Source of the DNA: JBDFMH01 sp047238125
GTDB taxonomy: Bacteria > Pseudomonadota > Alphaproteobacteria > Sphingomonadales > Sphingomonadaceae
DNA: 64,000 bases
Reading direction: 5' to 3'
Assembly: GCF_047238125.1 (NCBI RefSeq)
Contig: NZ_JBDFMH010000001.1
Coordinates: forward strand, 1,550,001-1,614,000
In this document: piece by piece, positions 52,874-60,562 of the stretch
How positions within the stretch are numbered: position 1 is the first letter of the stretch
Layout: each line of letters opens with the position of its first letter
Program-made: the position numbers and the translations under genes
The notes under the pieces: generated by a model
The model's input: the letters and a program-made list of their open reading frames with translations, nothing else
Told to the model about the DNA's origin: nothing
Databases searched by the model: none

Positions 52874-53418
52874 CCGATACGCGAGCGGTGGAAGTGCCTG
52901 CGGGCATGAAGTCCTGGGATGGTGGCGATGCCGCGCCGACCGATTTTGACTGGAAAGAGCCCGCCCTTACCCGGCGCGGGCATGTAATTCTCGGCTTATA
53001 CGGTCAGCCTCCTAGCCGTTGGAAGCATCTGGGCAGCGTAGATGACATCATAGCCTACACCCCCATCGCACCTGCTGCGGACAGCCGGCCGGTAGGGGGC
53101 GAGGATGACCTAAGGAAGAAGATTTCCGGAATACTGCTTGGCTTCCATGTTCGGGGCATTGACGCCCATGACGAATACACGGACGCCATCCTCGTCGCCC
53201 TCCGCCCCACCGACGCCACCCGGATCGAGGCGGAAGTCGTGGAGCGGTGCGCGCGGTTAGCCGAGAAATGGCGCGACGAGAACAAGGCGTCGGCAGCGAA
53301 GGCTCGGAAGTCGCACAGCGAAGGTTCGCGTAGCATGGCCGAAATGCTCGATGGTGCCGCTATCGAGTGCAACGCTATCGCACAGGCCATCCGCGCCACG
53401 CTGACCGAGGGGAGGTGA
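52870..53418 (+). CDS. Phage protein of unknown function (Ead/Ea22-like layout)
   Basis: This 182-residue protein has a variable N-terminus and a C-terminal helical region with repeated charged helices (EAEVVERCARLAEKWRDENK, about 117-136, then IECNAIAQAIRAT), common in small early phage proteins of this type. The stop is followed directly by a GGAGGTGAGG ribosome-binding site for the next gene. Function unknown. Confidence 0.65.
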   Translation: MTDTRAVEVPAGMKSWDGGDAAPTDFDWKEPALTRRGHVILGLYGQPPSRWKHLGSVDDIIAYTPIAPAADSRPVGGEDDLRKKISGILLGFHVRGIDAHDEYTDAILVALRPTDATRIEAEVVERCARLAEKWRDENKASAAKARKSHSEGSRSMAEMLDGAAIECNAIAQAIRATLTEGR

Positions 53419-53420
53419 GG

Positions 53421-53759
53421 ATGGGCGAAAAGCTGACAGTCGGCCAGAAGCTGTGGTTCGTGCCGTTCCAGCCTCGACACATGAGCCCGAGCGAGATCAC
53501 GATCAGGAAGATCGGCCGCAAATGGGTTTACGCCGATCGGATGCGGATCAACCCCGAAACGCTGGAAGTCGATGGCGGCGGCTATACTTCGCCCGGTTCC
53601 TGCTGGTTGAGCGAAGCCGATTGGCAGGCCAACACCATGCGCTCTGAGGCTTGGGACCGCCTGCGCCAGATGATCCGCGGTCAGTGGCGCGCGCCTGACA
53701 ACCTATCGGCCGACGACATTCTCGACATGATCGATCGCTTCAAGGAACCCCGCCCATGA
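53421..53759 (+). CDS. Phage protein, small beta domain
   Basis: This 112-residue protein begins MGEKLTVGQKLWFVPF, followed by TIRKIGRKWVYADRMRINPE and DGGGYTSPGSCWLSEADW. The pattern of short strands with conserved Trp and Gly recurs in small phage proteins with a proposed beta-barrel, of unknown role. GGAGG lies upstream of the ATG. It overlaps the next gene (ATGA at 53756). Confidence 0.65.
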   Translation: MGEKLTVGQKLWFVPFQPRHMSPSEITIRKIGRKWVYADRMRINPETLEVDGGGYTSPGSCWLSEADWQANTMRSEAWDRLRQMIRGQWRAPDNLSADDILDMIDRFKEPRP

Positions 53760-54118
53760 GCGCCCCTCCCCAACCCGACGAACGGATCGAGGCTATGGCG
53801 CGGAGGCTGTCCTTCGCCGAGATGGCTGCGCTCCAACAAGCGATCAGCGACCCCGGCTCGCGCGTTCCTCGCCTACGGGCAACCGACGGTAGCGTTGAGT
53901 TGCTGTCTCACTGGCAGGCCCGCGCCGCCCTATCAGCCATCCCCGCGACCACGCGAGACGAGGTGCTGGAGGAAGCGGCGAAGGTAGCGGAGAGCGCCTT
54001 CTCTGACATCGCGATACCGGCGTCGTGGGCTGCCGCTGGCGACTCGATCGCCGCCGATGTTCGCGCGCTCAAATCCACCCCCGACGATCTACAGAAGGGA
54101 GGCGACCATGCCAGGTGA
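53756..54118 (+). CDS. Phage protein of unknown function
   Basis: This 120-residue helical protein has an N-terminal segment with ERIEAMARRLSFAEMAALQ and a C-terminal block (TRDEVLEEAAKVAESAFSD, then IAADVRALKS) shared by many early phage proteins of this kind. The stop overlaps the next start region at 54108. No catalytic motif is seen. Confidence 0.6.
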   Translation: MSAPPQPDERIEAMARRLSFAEMAALQQAISDPGSRVPRLRATDGSVELLSHWQARAALSAIPATTRDEVLEEAAKVAESAFSDIAIPASWAAAGDSIAADVRALKSTPDDLQKGGDHAR

Positions 54119-54443
54119 TCTCGTGGAGCGGCTTAACGGTGCGCCAGAATGGGGCTATCGCTGTGTTGCGGAAGGCACGTTCATTTCGGACGATGCGCCT
54201 TTCACAGCCGCCGACCACATCGCCGCCCTGCAAGCGCGGGTCGAAAGGTTGGAGGGGGCTTTGACCTACGTTGGCGAGTGCTTCGATGCTGCCGTATCCG
54301 AGGGGCTTTACGAACGCATAGCGGAGGCCAGCGACAGCGAGGAACCGGGGTCGCTCGCGGGTCTGTTCGCCCGCCGCATCAATCACGGCTATGAGGCCGT
54401 CCGTGCCGCCCTCGCCGAGCCCACCGAAGGAGTGCGGGAGTGA
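54108..54443 (+). CDS. Phage Ead/Ea22-like coiled-coil protein
   Basis: This 111-residue protein has DLVERLNG at its start, then a heptad-like helix (AADHIAALQARVERLEGAL, about 35-53), typical of small phage Ea22-like proteins. The C-terminus is helical. GGGAGG lies before the ATG at 54108. It overlaps the next gene by ATGA at 54440. Function unknown. Confidence 0.65.
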   Translation: MPGDLVERLNGAPEWGYRCVAEGTFISDDAPFTAADHIAALQARVERLEGALTYVGECFDAAVSEGLYERIAEASDSEEPGSLAGLFARRINHGYEAVRAALAEPTEGVRE

Positions 54444-54637
54444 GCGACAAACCGAGGATACGGCCGAATTTCCGCCCTGACGGGAGGTGCTATTGGTTCA
54501 AGATATTTAGAGGCGATGGCTGGGTGTGGAGCGTTGATGTTGACGGGTTCCCATCGCCAGAACAGGCATGGGCGGAGGCGCTCGCTTGGTATCGGGGCGG
54601 CCAACCGCCGATGGGCCACAGGAACATCGACCGATGA
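54440..54637 (+). CDS. Small phage protein
   Basis: This 65-residue protein begins MSDKPRIRPNFRPDG and has several aromatic residues (RCYWFKIFRGDGWVWSVDVD) and a conserved-looking ending EQAWAEALAWYRG. It resembles small beta-hairpin/helix phage proteins of unknown function. It overlaps the next gene by ATGA at 54634. Confidence 0.6.
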   Translation: MSDKPRIRPNFRPDGRCYWFKIFRGDGWVWSVDVDGFPSPEQAWAEALAWYRGGQPPMGHRNIDR

Positions 54638-54762
54638 CGACCGGCGAACTTTGGGCGGCCTGCATCTTGATGGTAACCGTTGGTGGCTTGCTGGGCCATA
54701 CGATTGGGTTTAGCCGTGGCATCTGGCGGGAGCGCGAACGCAGATGGAAGGACCGCCTATGA
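54634..54762 (+). CDS. Small phage membrane peptide, 42 residues
   Basis: This short protein has one transmembrane helix (LWAACILMVTVGGLLGHTIGF, residues 6-26, shown here in part as LWAACILMVT) and a basic C-terminal tail (RGIWRERERRWKDRL). It is coupled to both neighbours by ATGA-type overlaps, which supports translation. Role unknown; small phage membrane proteins of this shape often interfere with host envelope functions. Confidence 0.55.
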   Translation: MTTGELWAACILMVTVGGLLGHTIGFSRGIWRERERRWKDRL

Positions 54763-54965
54763 CTCTGCTGGACGCCGCGAAGCAATCCCGCCCGGTATAT
54801 CAGCAGATGACCGTTCCTAACCCGGAGCGGCGTTGGTATACTCCGTGGCGCGATAAGCAGGTTGTGGTCAATGGACCATTGCTGGCGGTCGAAACGATGC
54901 GGGACACGATCGTTCGCGGCCTCAGCGAGGAAAGCCCGTTCGCTGCCTACATGGAGCACCCATGA
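54759..54965 (+). CDS. Small phage protein
   Basis: This 68-residue protein has a MTLLDAAKQSRPVYQQM start and ends EESPFAAYMEHP. There is no motif I recognise. It starts inside the previous stop and its own stop overlaps an ATG at 54962. It is the last clear gene in the plus-strand early run. Confidence 0.58.
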   Translation: MTLLDAAKQSRPVYQQMTVPNPERRWYTPWRDKQVVVNGPLLAVETMRDTIVRGLSEESPFAAYMEHP

Positions 54966-54997
54966 CAGACCTATCCACCGCCATCGTCGTCACTTAG
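54962..54997 (+). pseudogene. 11-codon stub coupled to the early operon, possible gene remnant
   Basis: An ATG at 54962 overlaps the previous stop (ATGA), as elsewhere in this operon, but the reading frame (MTDLSTAIVVT) ends at a TAG after 11 codons. The convergent HNH gene ends at 54990. This looks like the 5' end of a gene cut off by insertion of the HNH gene. It could also be a chance start. Confidence 0.35.
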
Positions 54998-55508
54998 CCG
55001 CCAGCGCCTGATCGACCGCCTTATCGCGTGCCTCGCGTTTGGCCTTGTAATCGCGGCGGTTCAGCATTTGCTCTCGGGGAGTTGCCCAGCGGCAATTCTC
55101 TGGCGAGTATCCTCCATCACCGTCGATGCGATCAATCGTTAGCTCGGGCGAATAGCCGCTACTGCGCGCCCATTCCTCAAACGACTCAAAAGCCTGCCAC
55201 GCATCGCAAACCGTTATCCCTCGCCCACCGTATAGCGCCCAGTGGGAGTGCTTCGGTCGTGAACAGCGCGATTTCATGCTTTGCCAGATGCTGTAGATTC
55301 GAGTGTTTCGCATCCCATGCTTGGCATGCCCGCATGATTTGCAATGCTTAGACTGCCCCGCTCGCAAAACGCCGGTGGTCGCTCGCGTTTCAGCGCCGCA
55401 GTCGCAAATCAACATCCAAGATGGCTGGCCATTCCCGTAACGCGGCCCATGGCCGATCACTACTAGCGAACCAAACCTGTGCCCGATAAGATCATATTTA
55501 GCTGCCAT
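54990..55508 (-). CDS. HNH homing-type endonuclease
   Basis: This is a 172-residue protein. An N-terminal zinc ribbon (CDCG at about 35-38 and CKSCG at about 56-60) is followed by an HNH core typical of phage mobile endonucleases: YGGRGITVCDAW, FEEWA, LTIDRIDGDGGYSPENCRWA and EQMLNRR. HNH enzymes nick or cut DNA to copy themselves into homologous sites. It stands on the opposite strand to the early genes, and its GC content is visibly lower than its neighbours, suggesting recent arrival. No ribosome-binding site is clear before the ATG at 55508. Confidence 0.85.
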   Translation of the reverse strand: MAAKYDLIGHRFGSLVVIGHGPRYGNGQPSWMLICDCGAETRATTGVLRAGQSKHCKSCGHAKHGMRNTRIYSIWQSMKSRCSRPKHSHWALYGGRGITVCDAWQAFESFEEWARSSGYSPELTIDRIDGDGGYSPENCRWATPREQMLNRRDYKAKREARDKAVDQALAAK

Positions 55509-55585
55509 GCTACTAGCCCTAGATGGTGGTTAGGGTCGGCCCGGTGTGTCCAGCACCGCGTCGACCCGTATTACCTATCATATCT

Positions 55586-55930
55586 TTAGAATATTTGCCA
55601 CCATTTGCGAGTTTTAAGCGCAGCGTCGATTTGCTGGTCGCGGGCCTCACAAGCCTTTACGATAGATATGGCTGCCCCCTTGAATGCGTTCGACTTGTCC
55701 AACTGGGCGGACTGAGCATCGGCGAACGAGATCCAATCTCCTGCTGTGTTTCCTTCTGGTATAGGAGCGCTCGGCACGTCATCGCTGATTTGCGGTGGGA
55801 CCAGGGTTGAGCAAGCGAGCGCAGACCGGATCACGAGCGGCTGCCCGGCGCATGCAGACAGCCCGCCGGCCAGCATCGGCAACGCCGACATCGAGAATAG
55901 CTTCCGCACCTGGCGCGCGTCGTATCGCAT
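55586..55930 (-). CDS. Rz1-like outer-membrane spanin (o-spanin)
   Basis: This 114-residue protein has a basic start and a lipoprotein signal with a lipobox (GGLSAC, modified Cys about 27). The mature part is rich in Pro and Ser (LVPPQISDDVPSAPIPEG) and then a helical DLxxSNA-like stretch ending RKWWQIF. The gene overlaps the upstream Rz-like gene by 152 bp in a different frame, the nested layout typical of Rz/Rz1 spanin pairs. With the i-spanin it fuses inner and outer membranes at lysis. Confidence 0.75.
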   Translation of the reverse strand: MRYDARQVRKLFSMSALPMLAGGLSACAGQPLVIRSALACSTLVPPQISDDVPSAPIPEGNTAGDWISFADAQSAQLDKSNAFKGAAISIVKACEARDQQIDAALKTRKWWQIF

Positions 55931-56165
55931 TTTCGCTTTCCCTCGTCTGTTGGTCGATCGCGGCGGAATTGGTCAACACGTCGGCTGTGATGCCCGTGGC
56001 GTCGGTCGCGGCTTTTACTTGCCCGTCAGCGCGCGCTGTGTCGGCTTGCGCCTGTGCGGCCTCTTGGCGGGGTTTCTCGGCACCGCAGGATCGCAGGTAG
56101 AAGATGATGCCGACCACCAGCACTGCGAGGATGATCCAGCGGGCGATACGCCAAGCGTTCACCAT
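55779..56165 (-). CDS. Rz-like inner-membrane spanin (i-spanin)
   Basis: This 128-residue protein has one N-terminal membrane helix (MVNAWRIARWIILAVLVVGI, about 1-25), then a coiled-coil periplasmic part with Glu/Ala/Gln-rich heptads (about 30-85) and a C-terminal Arg-rich region. The ATG at 56165 is chosen because the helix then begins at once, and GGAACGACGA precedes it. The o-spanin gene is nested in its 3' end in another frame. Length and layout fit Rz-type spanins. Confidence 0.75.
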   Translation of the reverse strand: MVNAWRIARWIILAVLVVGIIFYLRSCGAEKPRQEAAQAQADTARADGQVKAATDATGITADVLTNSAAIDQQTRESENAIRRAPGAEAILDVGVADAGRRAVCMRRAAARDPVCARLLNPGPTANQR

Positions 56166-56341
56166 TCGTCGTTCCTTCCGAAACCGATCGGATTGGGATC
56201 GCGCCAGATCGTTGACCCGTCCGCCCAAAGCAGCCCGGTATCGACCGACTCATGATCCGGCACGGTCAGATCCGGGATCAGCGGGGGATCGTAATCCTCG
56301 TCATCGCAGGCGCGCGGGGGACGGCGGCTGTAGCGGCTCAT
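56159..56341 (-). CDS. Small acidic phage protein in the lysis cassette
   Basis: This 60-residue protein begins MSRYSRRPPRACDDEDYDPP and has a DHESVDTGLLWADGSTIW segment. It is basic at the start and acidic in the middle, with no membrane helix. It overlaps its neighbours on both sides (ATGA at 56338-56341 and 7 bp at 56159-56165). Position in the lysis operon suggests an accessory role. Function unknown. Confidence 0.6.
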   Translation of the reverse strand: MSRYSRRPPRACDDEDYDPPLIPDLTVPDHESVDTGLLWADGSTIWRDPNPIGFGRNDEW

Positions 56342-56604
56342 GGCTGCGGCTCCACAGGAATGGGATCGCTCGGCGGGTTCGTCACCGTCACCGCCTGCGC
56401 TTGATCCGGCGCGGTGCTGCGCGGCTTGAATGTGCCGCCCAGACCGATCAATCCGGTGATCGCGCCACCCAGCGTTGCCAGCGCGGCGGCCATACTCGCG
56501 TCCGGTTCCTTGACCAGCAACACGACAGCGACCGCGACCAGCGACATCACGACGATGGCGATGATGACCGACAGGAAGGCGATCAGGCTGTGGCGGTCGC
56601 TCAT
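56338..56604 (-). CDS. Holin candidate (two membrane helices)
   Basis: This 88-residue protein has two hydrophobic helices (about 8-31 and 38-56, LIAFLSVIIAIVVMSLVAVA and MAAALATLGGAITGLIGLGG) and a Pro-rich C-terminal tail. Small two-helix proteins beside an endolysin gene are often class II holins, which open the inner membrane at a set time to let the endolysin out. It overlaps both neighbours by ATGA. Other membrane proteins here (57502, 57672, 57908) are competing candidates. Confidence 0.6.
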   Translation of the reverse strand: MSDRHSLIAFLSVIIAIVVMSLVAVAVVLLVKEPDASMAAALATLGGAITGLIGLGGTFKPRSTAPDQAQAVTVTNPPSDPIPVEPQP

Positions 56605-56807
56605 GTCGCGCTCTCCAGCTGCGCTTCATAATCGCGCTGGATTTCCGCCATCGTGCTATTGGGGAAAGCCAGCAGCCGCGTGCCGTTCATGTTCATCGAC
56701 ACCGGGATATCGAGGCGCTTGGACACAGCGATCATGTCACGAGCGATGTCCTTCACGGACGAACCTGCGAGCCCCTCTAGCGGCAGGATTAGGTTGTAGC
56801 GGCTCAT
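56601..56807 (-). CDS. Small phage protein between endolysin and holin candidate
   Basis: This 68-residue soluble protein begins MSRYNLILPLEGLAGSSVKD and has a mixed alpha/beta layout (IARDMIAVSKRLDIPVSM then GTRLLAFPNS). It occurs at a position often filled by small conserved phage proteins of unknown role. It overlaps the endolysin stop by ATGA at 56804-56807. Confidence 0.62.
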   Translation of the reverse strand: MSRYNLILPLEGLAGSSVKDIARDMIAVSKRLDIPVSMNMNGTRLLAFPNSTMAEIQRDYEAQLESAT

Positions 56808-57505
56808 ACCCCCCACTCCCGCCACCATGCCGTGCCGGGCAGGAAGGACCGCGAACGGCTGTTCCAACCCTTCAGGAACTGCGGCTGCCCCAGTGACGTG
56901 TCGAACTTGATCCGCACGTCGGCCCATTGGTGGGCGGCGGCTTCCTCGCCATGTCGGCCAAGCCAATCGCGATAGGCCGATGCCGTAGCCGGGCCCATCT
57001 TGCCGTCATCGGCCACGCCTACCATGCGCTGGAGCAGCTTGATCGCCTGCGCCGGTCCCGAGCCCCAGCCCTTGTCCACCACGCTGGCCGTCACCCGGTT
57101 CCAAGGCAGCAGGTCGAACCGCGGGCGTTCGTAATAGCCTCGCACGCCCACCTTGATCGCTTCTTCGATGGTCAGGTTCGCGATGTCGTCGGCAGTGATG
57201 CTGTAAGGATCGACGCCGCGATAGGCCGCCAGCGCGGGGCCCGTCACACCGAACTTGCTGCCGATCAGCTTGCCGACGCCGCGCCTCCCTCCCTGGTAAT
57301 TCCCGTTGTCATCGGCGCGCATGGATAGCCCGCCCTCGTGCGCCCGGATGAAGCCGCCGATGAACTCCGCAACCGTAGGCGGCGGCTTGTCGGCCACCAG
57401 CCCCAGCGCGCGGTTGATCTCCAGCACATCCTCTGTAGACAGCGGCCCGCCCTTCACCGTGCGGATCGCGTCGAACAGGCGCTTTTGGTCCAGGATCGCT
57501 GTCAT
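56804..57505 (-). CDS. Endolysin, GH108 N-acetylmuramidase with peptidoglycan-binding domain
   Basis: This is a 233-residue enzyme. The first 40 residues are a linker. The GH108 muramidase core starts at about 45 and has the EGG motif (FIRAHEGGLSM, catalytic Glu57) and ADDNGNYQGG. A peptidoglycan-binding region follows (about 145-225, with ASVVDKGWGSGPAQAIKLL and GKMGPATASAYRDWL). It hydrolyses the glycan strands of the host wall at lysis. No signal peptide is seen, so it needs a holin. It is coupled to the small TM protein gene upstream at 57502. Confidence 0.9.
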   Translation of the reverse strand: MTAILDQKRLFDAIRTVKGGPLSTEDVLEINRALGLVADKPPPTVAEFIGGFIRAHEGGLSMRADDNGNYQGGRRGVGKLIGSKFGVTGPALAAYRGVDPYSITADDIANLTIEEAIKVGVRGYYERPRFDLLPWNRVTASVVDKGWGSGPAQAIKLLQRMVGVADDGKMGPATASAYRDWLGRHGEEAAAHQWADVRIKFDTSLGQPQFLKGWNSRSRSFLPGTAWWREWGV

Positions 57506-57672
57506 GGCATTCTATCCAGTAGATCACGCATATCTTCCGGCGTCTCGGTGCGGGCGCGATATGCTTGGTGGAGGGCATGGGCGACGTTCATGAAGGCCCC
57601 CGCGGCCAAGCGAACATCGAACACGGCTGTCGTCATCAACAGCGTGCCCAGCACGATCAGCAGGGTTGCCAT
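57502..57672 (-). CDS. Small phage membrane protein, 56 residues
   Basis: This protein begins MATLLIVLGTLLMTTAVFDV, one membrane helix, and then a charged helical tail (RARTETPEDMRDLLDRMP). It starts one base inside the previous stop (TGATG) and ends overlapping the endolysin start by ATGA. It may be a holin, antiholin or a spanin-like helper. Function not settled. Confidence 0.6.
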   Translation of the reverse strand: MATLLIVLGTLLMTTAVFDVRLAAGAFMNVAHALHQAYRARTETPEDMRDLLDRMP

Positions 57673-57911
57673 CATTTCGGCTTCCTCTGTTCCATGAGAA
57701 AATCGAGCTTGGCTTCGATCCGGGCGGTGCGGACGTTCATTGCGCTGATCGCGTCGGTCCGCGCTTCCTCGCTGGCTTCCAGCTTGGAAATCCGCTCAGT
57801 GCTGCGGTTCACCTCGCCGGTGATCTGCCCACCCTGATAGACGATGCCAGCGACTGCAAGAAACAGGCCTGCCCACGGCACCCATTCCTTCTTTTGCTCT
57901 ACGCGACTCAT
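57672..57911 (-). CDS. Phage protein with one membrane helix and a coiled coil
   Basis: This 79-residue protein has a short cytoplasmic start, one membrane helix (WVPWAGLFLAVAGIVY, about 10-25) and a long heptad-patterned helix (TERISKLEASEEARTDAISA, about 38-57) ending in a basic tail. The layout resembles phage DUF2746-like or i-spanin-like helpers. It ends in a TGATG overlap with the small membrane protein gene. Role unknown. Confidence 0.62.
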   Translation of the reverse strand: MSRVEQKKEWVPWAGLFLAVAGIVYQGGQITGEVNRSTERISKLEASEEARTDAISAMNVRTARIEAKLDFLMEQRKPK

Positions 57912-58402
57912 GGGTTTAGGTCTCTTGCTCTTCGGAACTGGACAACCACCGGATCAGGCAGTTCAGGAACAGTAGATATGCCCCGCCTGCGATGATGACG
58001 ACCGATATAGTCTCGATAACCCCCATGGCCGATCCACCCAAGCATGACCAATGCCTGACAACAGGCGAGTATGAAGAGCCGCCACCACCAGTCATACTGC
58101 GCGTGATCGCCCATAGAGGATGCCCCGAACGCGCAATGGATCACGAGTTCGAGGCCATAGATTGATGAAATCATAATCGGGAAGCGCGAGTTGGCGCGCT
58201 CCAATATAAAAGCGCCCGTTGCGAAATCGACCGCAGCGAACGCTTGCCAGGCGTATGGATTGCCTGTTGCTTCGACGATCGCGGTGTTGACGAACCAGTT
58301 TGCCAGCAGCGCAATCGCGACCCGCCGCCGCTCCCATGACCGCCCCGAAAGGAGGCAGAGCGCGAACAGCGTAGCCGCCAGCGCAAATGGGAGGGGCAGC
58401 AT
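57908..58402 (-). CDS. Phage multi-span membrane protein
   Basis: This 164-residue protein has about four hydrophobic segments: near 3-20, 26-40, 75-92 and 108-124. The C-terminal tail is basic (RHHRRRG) and cytoplasmic in all likelihood. It lies between the tail-spike region and the lysis genes. It could be a holin-type pore or a superinfection-exclusion protein; nothing in the sequence decides. It overlaps the next gene (ATGA at 57908-57911). Confidence 0.6.
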   Translation of the reverse strand: MLPLPFALAATLFALCLLSGRSWERRRVAIALLANWFVNTAIVEATGNPYAWQAFAAVDFATGAFILERANSRFPIMISSIYGLELVIHCAFGASSMGDHAQYDWWWRLFILACCQALVMLGWIGHGGYRDYIGRHHRRRGISTVPELPDPVVVQFRRARDLNP

Positions 58403-58408
58403 GGTGCG

Positions 58409-58555
58409 TCACTTGTCCTTAGGGGGTGGCGGTGGTGGAGAATTGCCACCACTGTTCTGCGGCTGCGGGGGCTTCACCGTCTTCAGATATTCCGCCTGCA
58501 GGTCGTCGATCGCCGCGCGGACGCTCGCCAGCTTCTTCATCACCTGGTCGGCCAT
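58409..58555 (-). CDS. Small phage protein with poly-proline tail, 48 residues
   Basis: This protein begins MADQVMKKLASVRAAIDDLQ, a helix, then ends in a disordered tail with PPPPPPKDK. The ATG at 58555 is chosen because AGGAGG lies nine bases upstream. Small proteins of this kind often follow the tail-fibre genes in phages of this group. Function unknown. Confidence 0.58.
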   Translation of the reverse strand: MADQVMKKLASVRAAIDDLQAEYLKTVKPPQPQNSGGNSPPPPPPKDK

Positions 58556-58601
58556 GTTCAGTCCTCCTGTTGGATTTGCGAGCAAATGAGGATGGGGATC
58601 A

Positions 58602-60155
58602 TCATGGCTTCGTGACCCGGACACGCACGGTCCCGCTGGCCAGATCGACCGTGGTATTGTTGTTGTTGTCGAACCGGAAGGCGACGGTATCGGCCGCGCT
58701 CACATAGGCGGACAGGCGCACGCCCTGCAGGCTGTTCGAAAAGGACGCCTGCACGAAATCGCCCAGCGCAGCGCCAGCGACGGTGATCGTCCCGGCGGAC
58801 GCCGAATTGTTGATCAGGCTCGGCGGATCATAGGTCGTCGACCCGTTCAGCACGACCGCGGCCATCAGCTGTTTCCAACCGGTGTTGCCGTTCGTCGTCT
58901 TGGTGTATTGGCCGCCGGCGGAGAGATCGCGATAGGTCGAGCCGATTCCGCCGGTCACCACGCCTTCGGGCGATCCGAACCCGGCGGCATCGATCGTGCC
59001 CTTCAGGTAGCGGCGGCCCTGTACATAGTCCTGCACCGTGGCGTCATCGATCGTGGTCGCGGTCAGGTTGTCGACGATGGTGTGGACCGAGCCGCCCTTC
59101 ACGATGTTGCGCAGTGTCCAGGCCTCGGTCCCGCCGTTGAAGAAAACGACCGTGTTGACGTTGTTGTCGGTGGTGAAGCCGTCCACCGTGTCGAGCGTGC
59201 CGCCGCTGTTCGACAGGCAGGCGACGACGGTGTTGCAGCGCTCGCCGTGCAGGCCTTTCGCGCTGATCGTGGTGCAGGTGGAAAATTCGAACGCATTCTG
59301 CATCTTGAACGCGTTTTCGCCCAAGCCATCGAACGGCGAGGCATCGTTGCCGCGCGCGCCGACGACCGTGATGTTCGCCAGCGAGATGCCGGCGGTGGCT
59401 TCAACCTTCACCCCGGTGGAAGTCGTCTGCTGCTGGGTCGCGGACGGGTAGCATTCGACATCACGGATGCCGAGGCCGACGAATGAACCCTGCACATGCA
59501 CGCCATGCTTGCCATAGTTGCGGATCAGCACGTCTTCGATCCGGCAGCCTTCGTTGGCCTTCGTCGTCCAGATGCCGGTGGTGCCTGGCCGGTTATTGCC
59601 GTCCAGCACCAGGTTGACCGCCTGCACCCGGAACACGATCGCCTCGCCCACGCCGAGCTTGACCATCGCAGTCGCAGGAAAGGTGGACGAAGCGATCAGG
59701 CCACCTTGCTCACGCTGCGCGCCGACCAGCTTCACCTGGTGCGGGATCGAGATCATCGCATCAATCGGGAAGATCCCGACAAGCTGGACCGTGCCGCCGC
59801 CCTTGTTCGTCGCGACCCAGTCTAGTGCCGCCTGGATCGCAGCGCGGTTGGTCGCAGCAGACGCACCGACCGATGCGCCGAACTGGCGCGCATCGACCGT
59901 GATCAGGAAATTGTCGAGGGACAGGGCCGTCGATCCGCCCGCGCCCTTGTTGGCGATCGCGACCAGCGACGTGCCGCCGGTGCCGGCTGATAGCCCCAGC
60001 TTGCCGACGATCGCGGTCGCCTCGGCCGCCTTGATCTCGTCGACGCCCACCGTTTCGTCGGCCAGCGGGCCGCTCGGCAACCCGCGCGGTCCCGGCGGCC
60101 CACCGATCGTGACCGCGATGATGCTCTCGCCGACCTTGATCACCGCATCGCTCAT
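58602..60155 (-). CDS. Phage tail spike/fibre protein with beta-helix
   Basis: This 517-residue protein begins with a short Gly/Pro stretch (GGPPGPRGLPSGPLADE) for tail attachment. The middle (about 85-400) is a right-handed beta-helix of the pectate-lyase/tail-spike type: DARQFGASVGASAATNRAAI is the usual start, and repeated turns with Asn/Thr ladders follow. The C-terminal part is a beta-rich region that may trimerise or bind host surface glycans. It determines host binding. It overlaps the upstream gene by ATGA at 60152-60155. Confidence 0.85.
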   Translation of the reverse strand: MSDAVIKVGESIIAVTIGGPPGPRGLPSGPLADETVGVDEIKAAEATAIVGKLGLSAGTGGTSLVAIANKGAGGSTALSLDNFLITVDARQFGASVGASAATNRAAIQAALDWVATNKGGGTVQLVGIFPIDAMISIPHQVKLVGAQREQGGLIASSTFPATAMVKLGVGEAIVFRVQAVNLVLDGNNRPGTTGIWTTKANEGCRIEDVLIRNYGKHGVHVQGSFVGLGIRDVECYPSATQQQTTSTGVKVEATAGISLANITVVGARGNDASPFDGLGENAFKMQNAFEFSTCTTISAKGLHGERCNTVVACLSNSGGTLDTVDGFTTDNNVNTVVFFNGGTEAWTLRNIVKGGSVHTIVDNLTATTIDDATVQDYVQGRRYLKGTIDAAGFGSPEGVVTGGIGSTYRDLSAGGQYTKTTNGNTGWKQLMAAVVLNGSTTYDPPSLINNSASAGTITVAGAALGDFVQASFSNSLQGVRLSAYVSAADTVAFRFDNNNNTTVDLASGTVRVRVTKP

Positions 60156-60547
60156 TGCGTCACCCCCGCGCGAACCGTGAATGTGCCGGCCAGCCAGCGT
60201 TGCTTGAGGCCGCCGGAAGGCGTGACGTGCATGTCCCAGTAGAGCAGTGCGTCGGCACCGATCTCATCAGGCAGAGGCAGACCCTCCATCGTGGTCTCGT
60301 TGATGCGGATGCCGACGATCGAGGTGGTGACCCCGCCGGTGGTGGCCACGCTGATCAGCCGCAGCCCTTCGGTGCTAGCGGACGTGACGGTCGGCAGGTC
60401 CACCAGCGGCGTGCCAGCAATGTCAGGCAAAAGCCGAACCTGAGCGCGCAGTGTTGCTCCGGTCAGATCAAATCCTTCGAACGAAAGCGTCGCCACGAAC
60501 GCCGTCCATCGGTCCGCCACAAGGGGCAGACTTCCAACCTGTCGCAT
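60152..60547 (-). CDS. Phage tail-region protein of unknown function
   Basis: This 131-residue protein is beta-rich: LVADRWTAFVATLSFEGFDL, GATLRAQVRLLPD and a WDMHVTPSGGLKQRWLAGTF ending. Similar proteins lie between collagen-like tail proteins and spikes in related phages and are thought to sit at the tail tip. No catalytic motif. It overlaps the tail-spike start. Confidence 0.72.
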   Translation of the reverse strand: MRQVGSLPLVADRWTAFVATLSFEGFDLTGATLRAQVRLLPDIAGTPLVDLPTVTSASTEGLRLISVATTGGVTTSIVGIRINETTMEGLPLPDEIGADALLYWDMHVTPSGGLKQRWLAGTFTVRAGVTQ

Positions 60548-60562
60548 CTATGTTCCTTGAGG

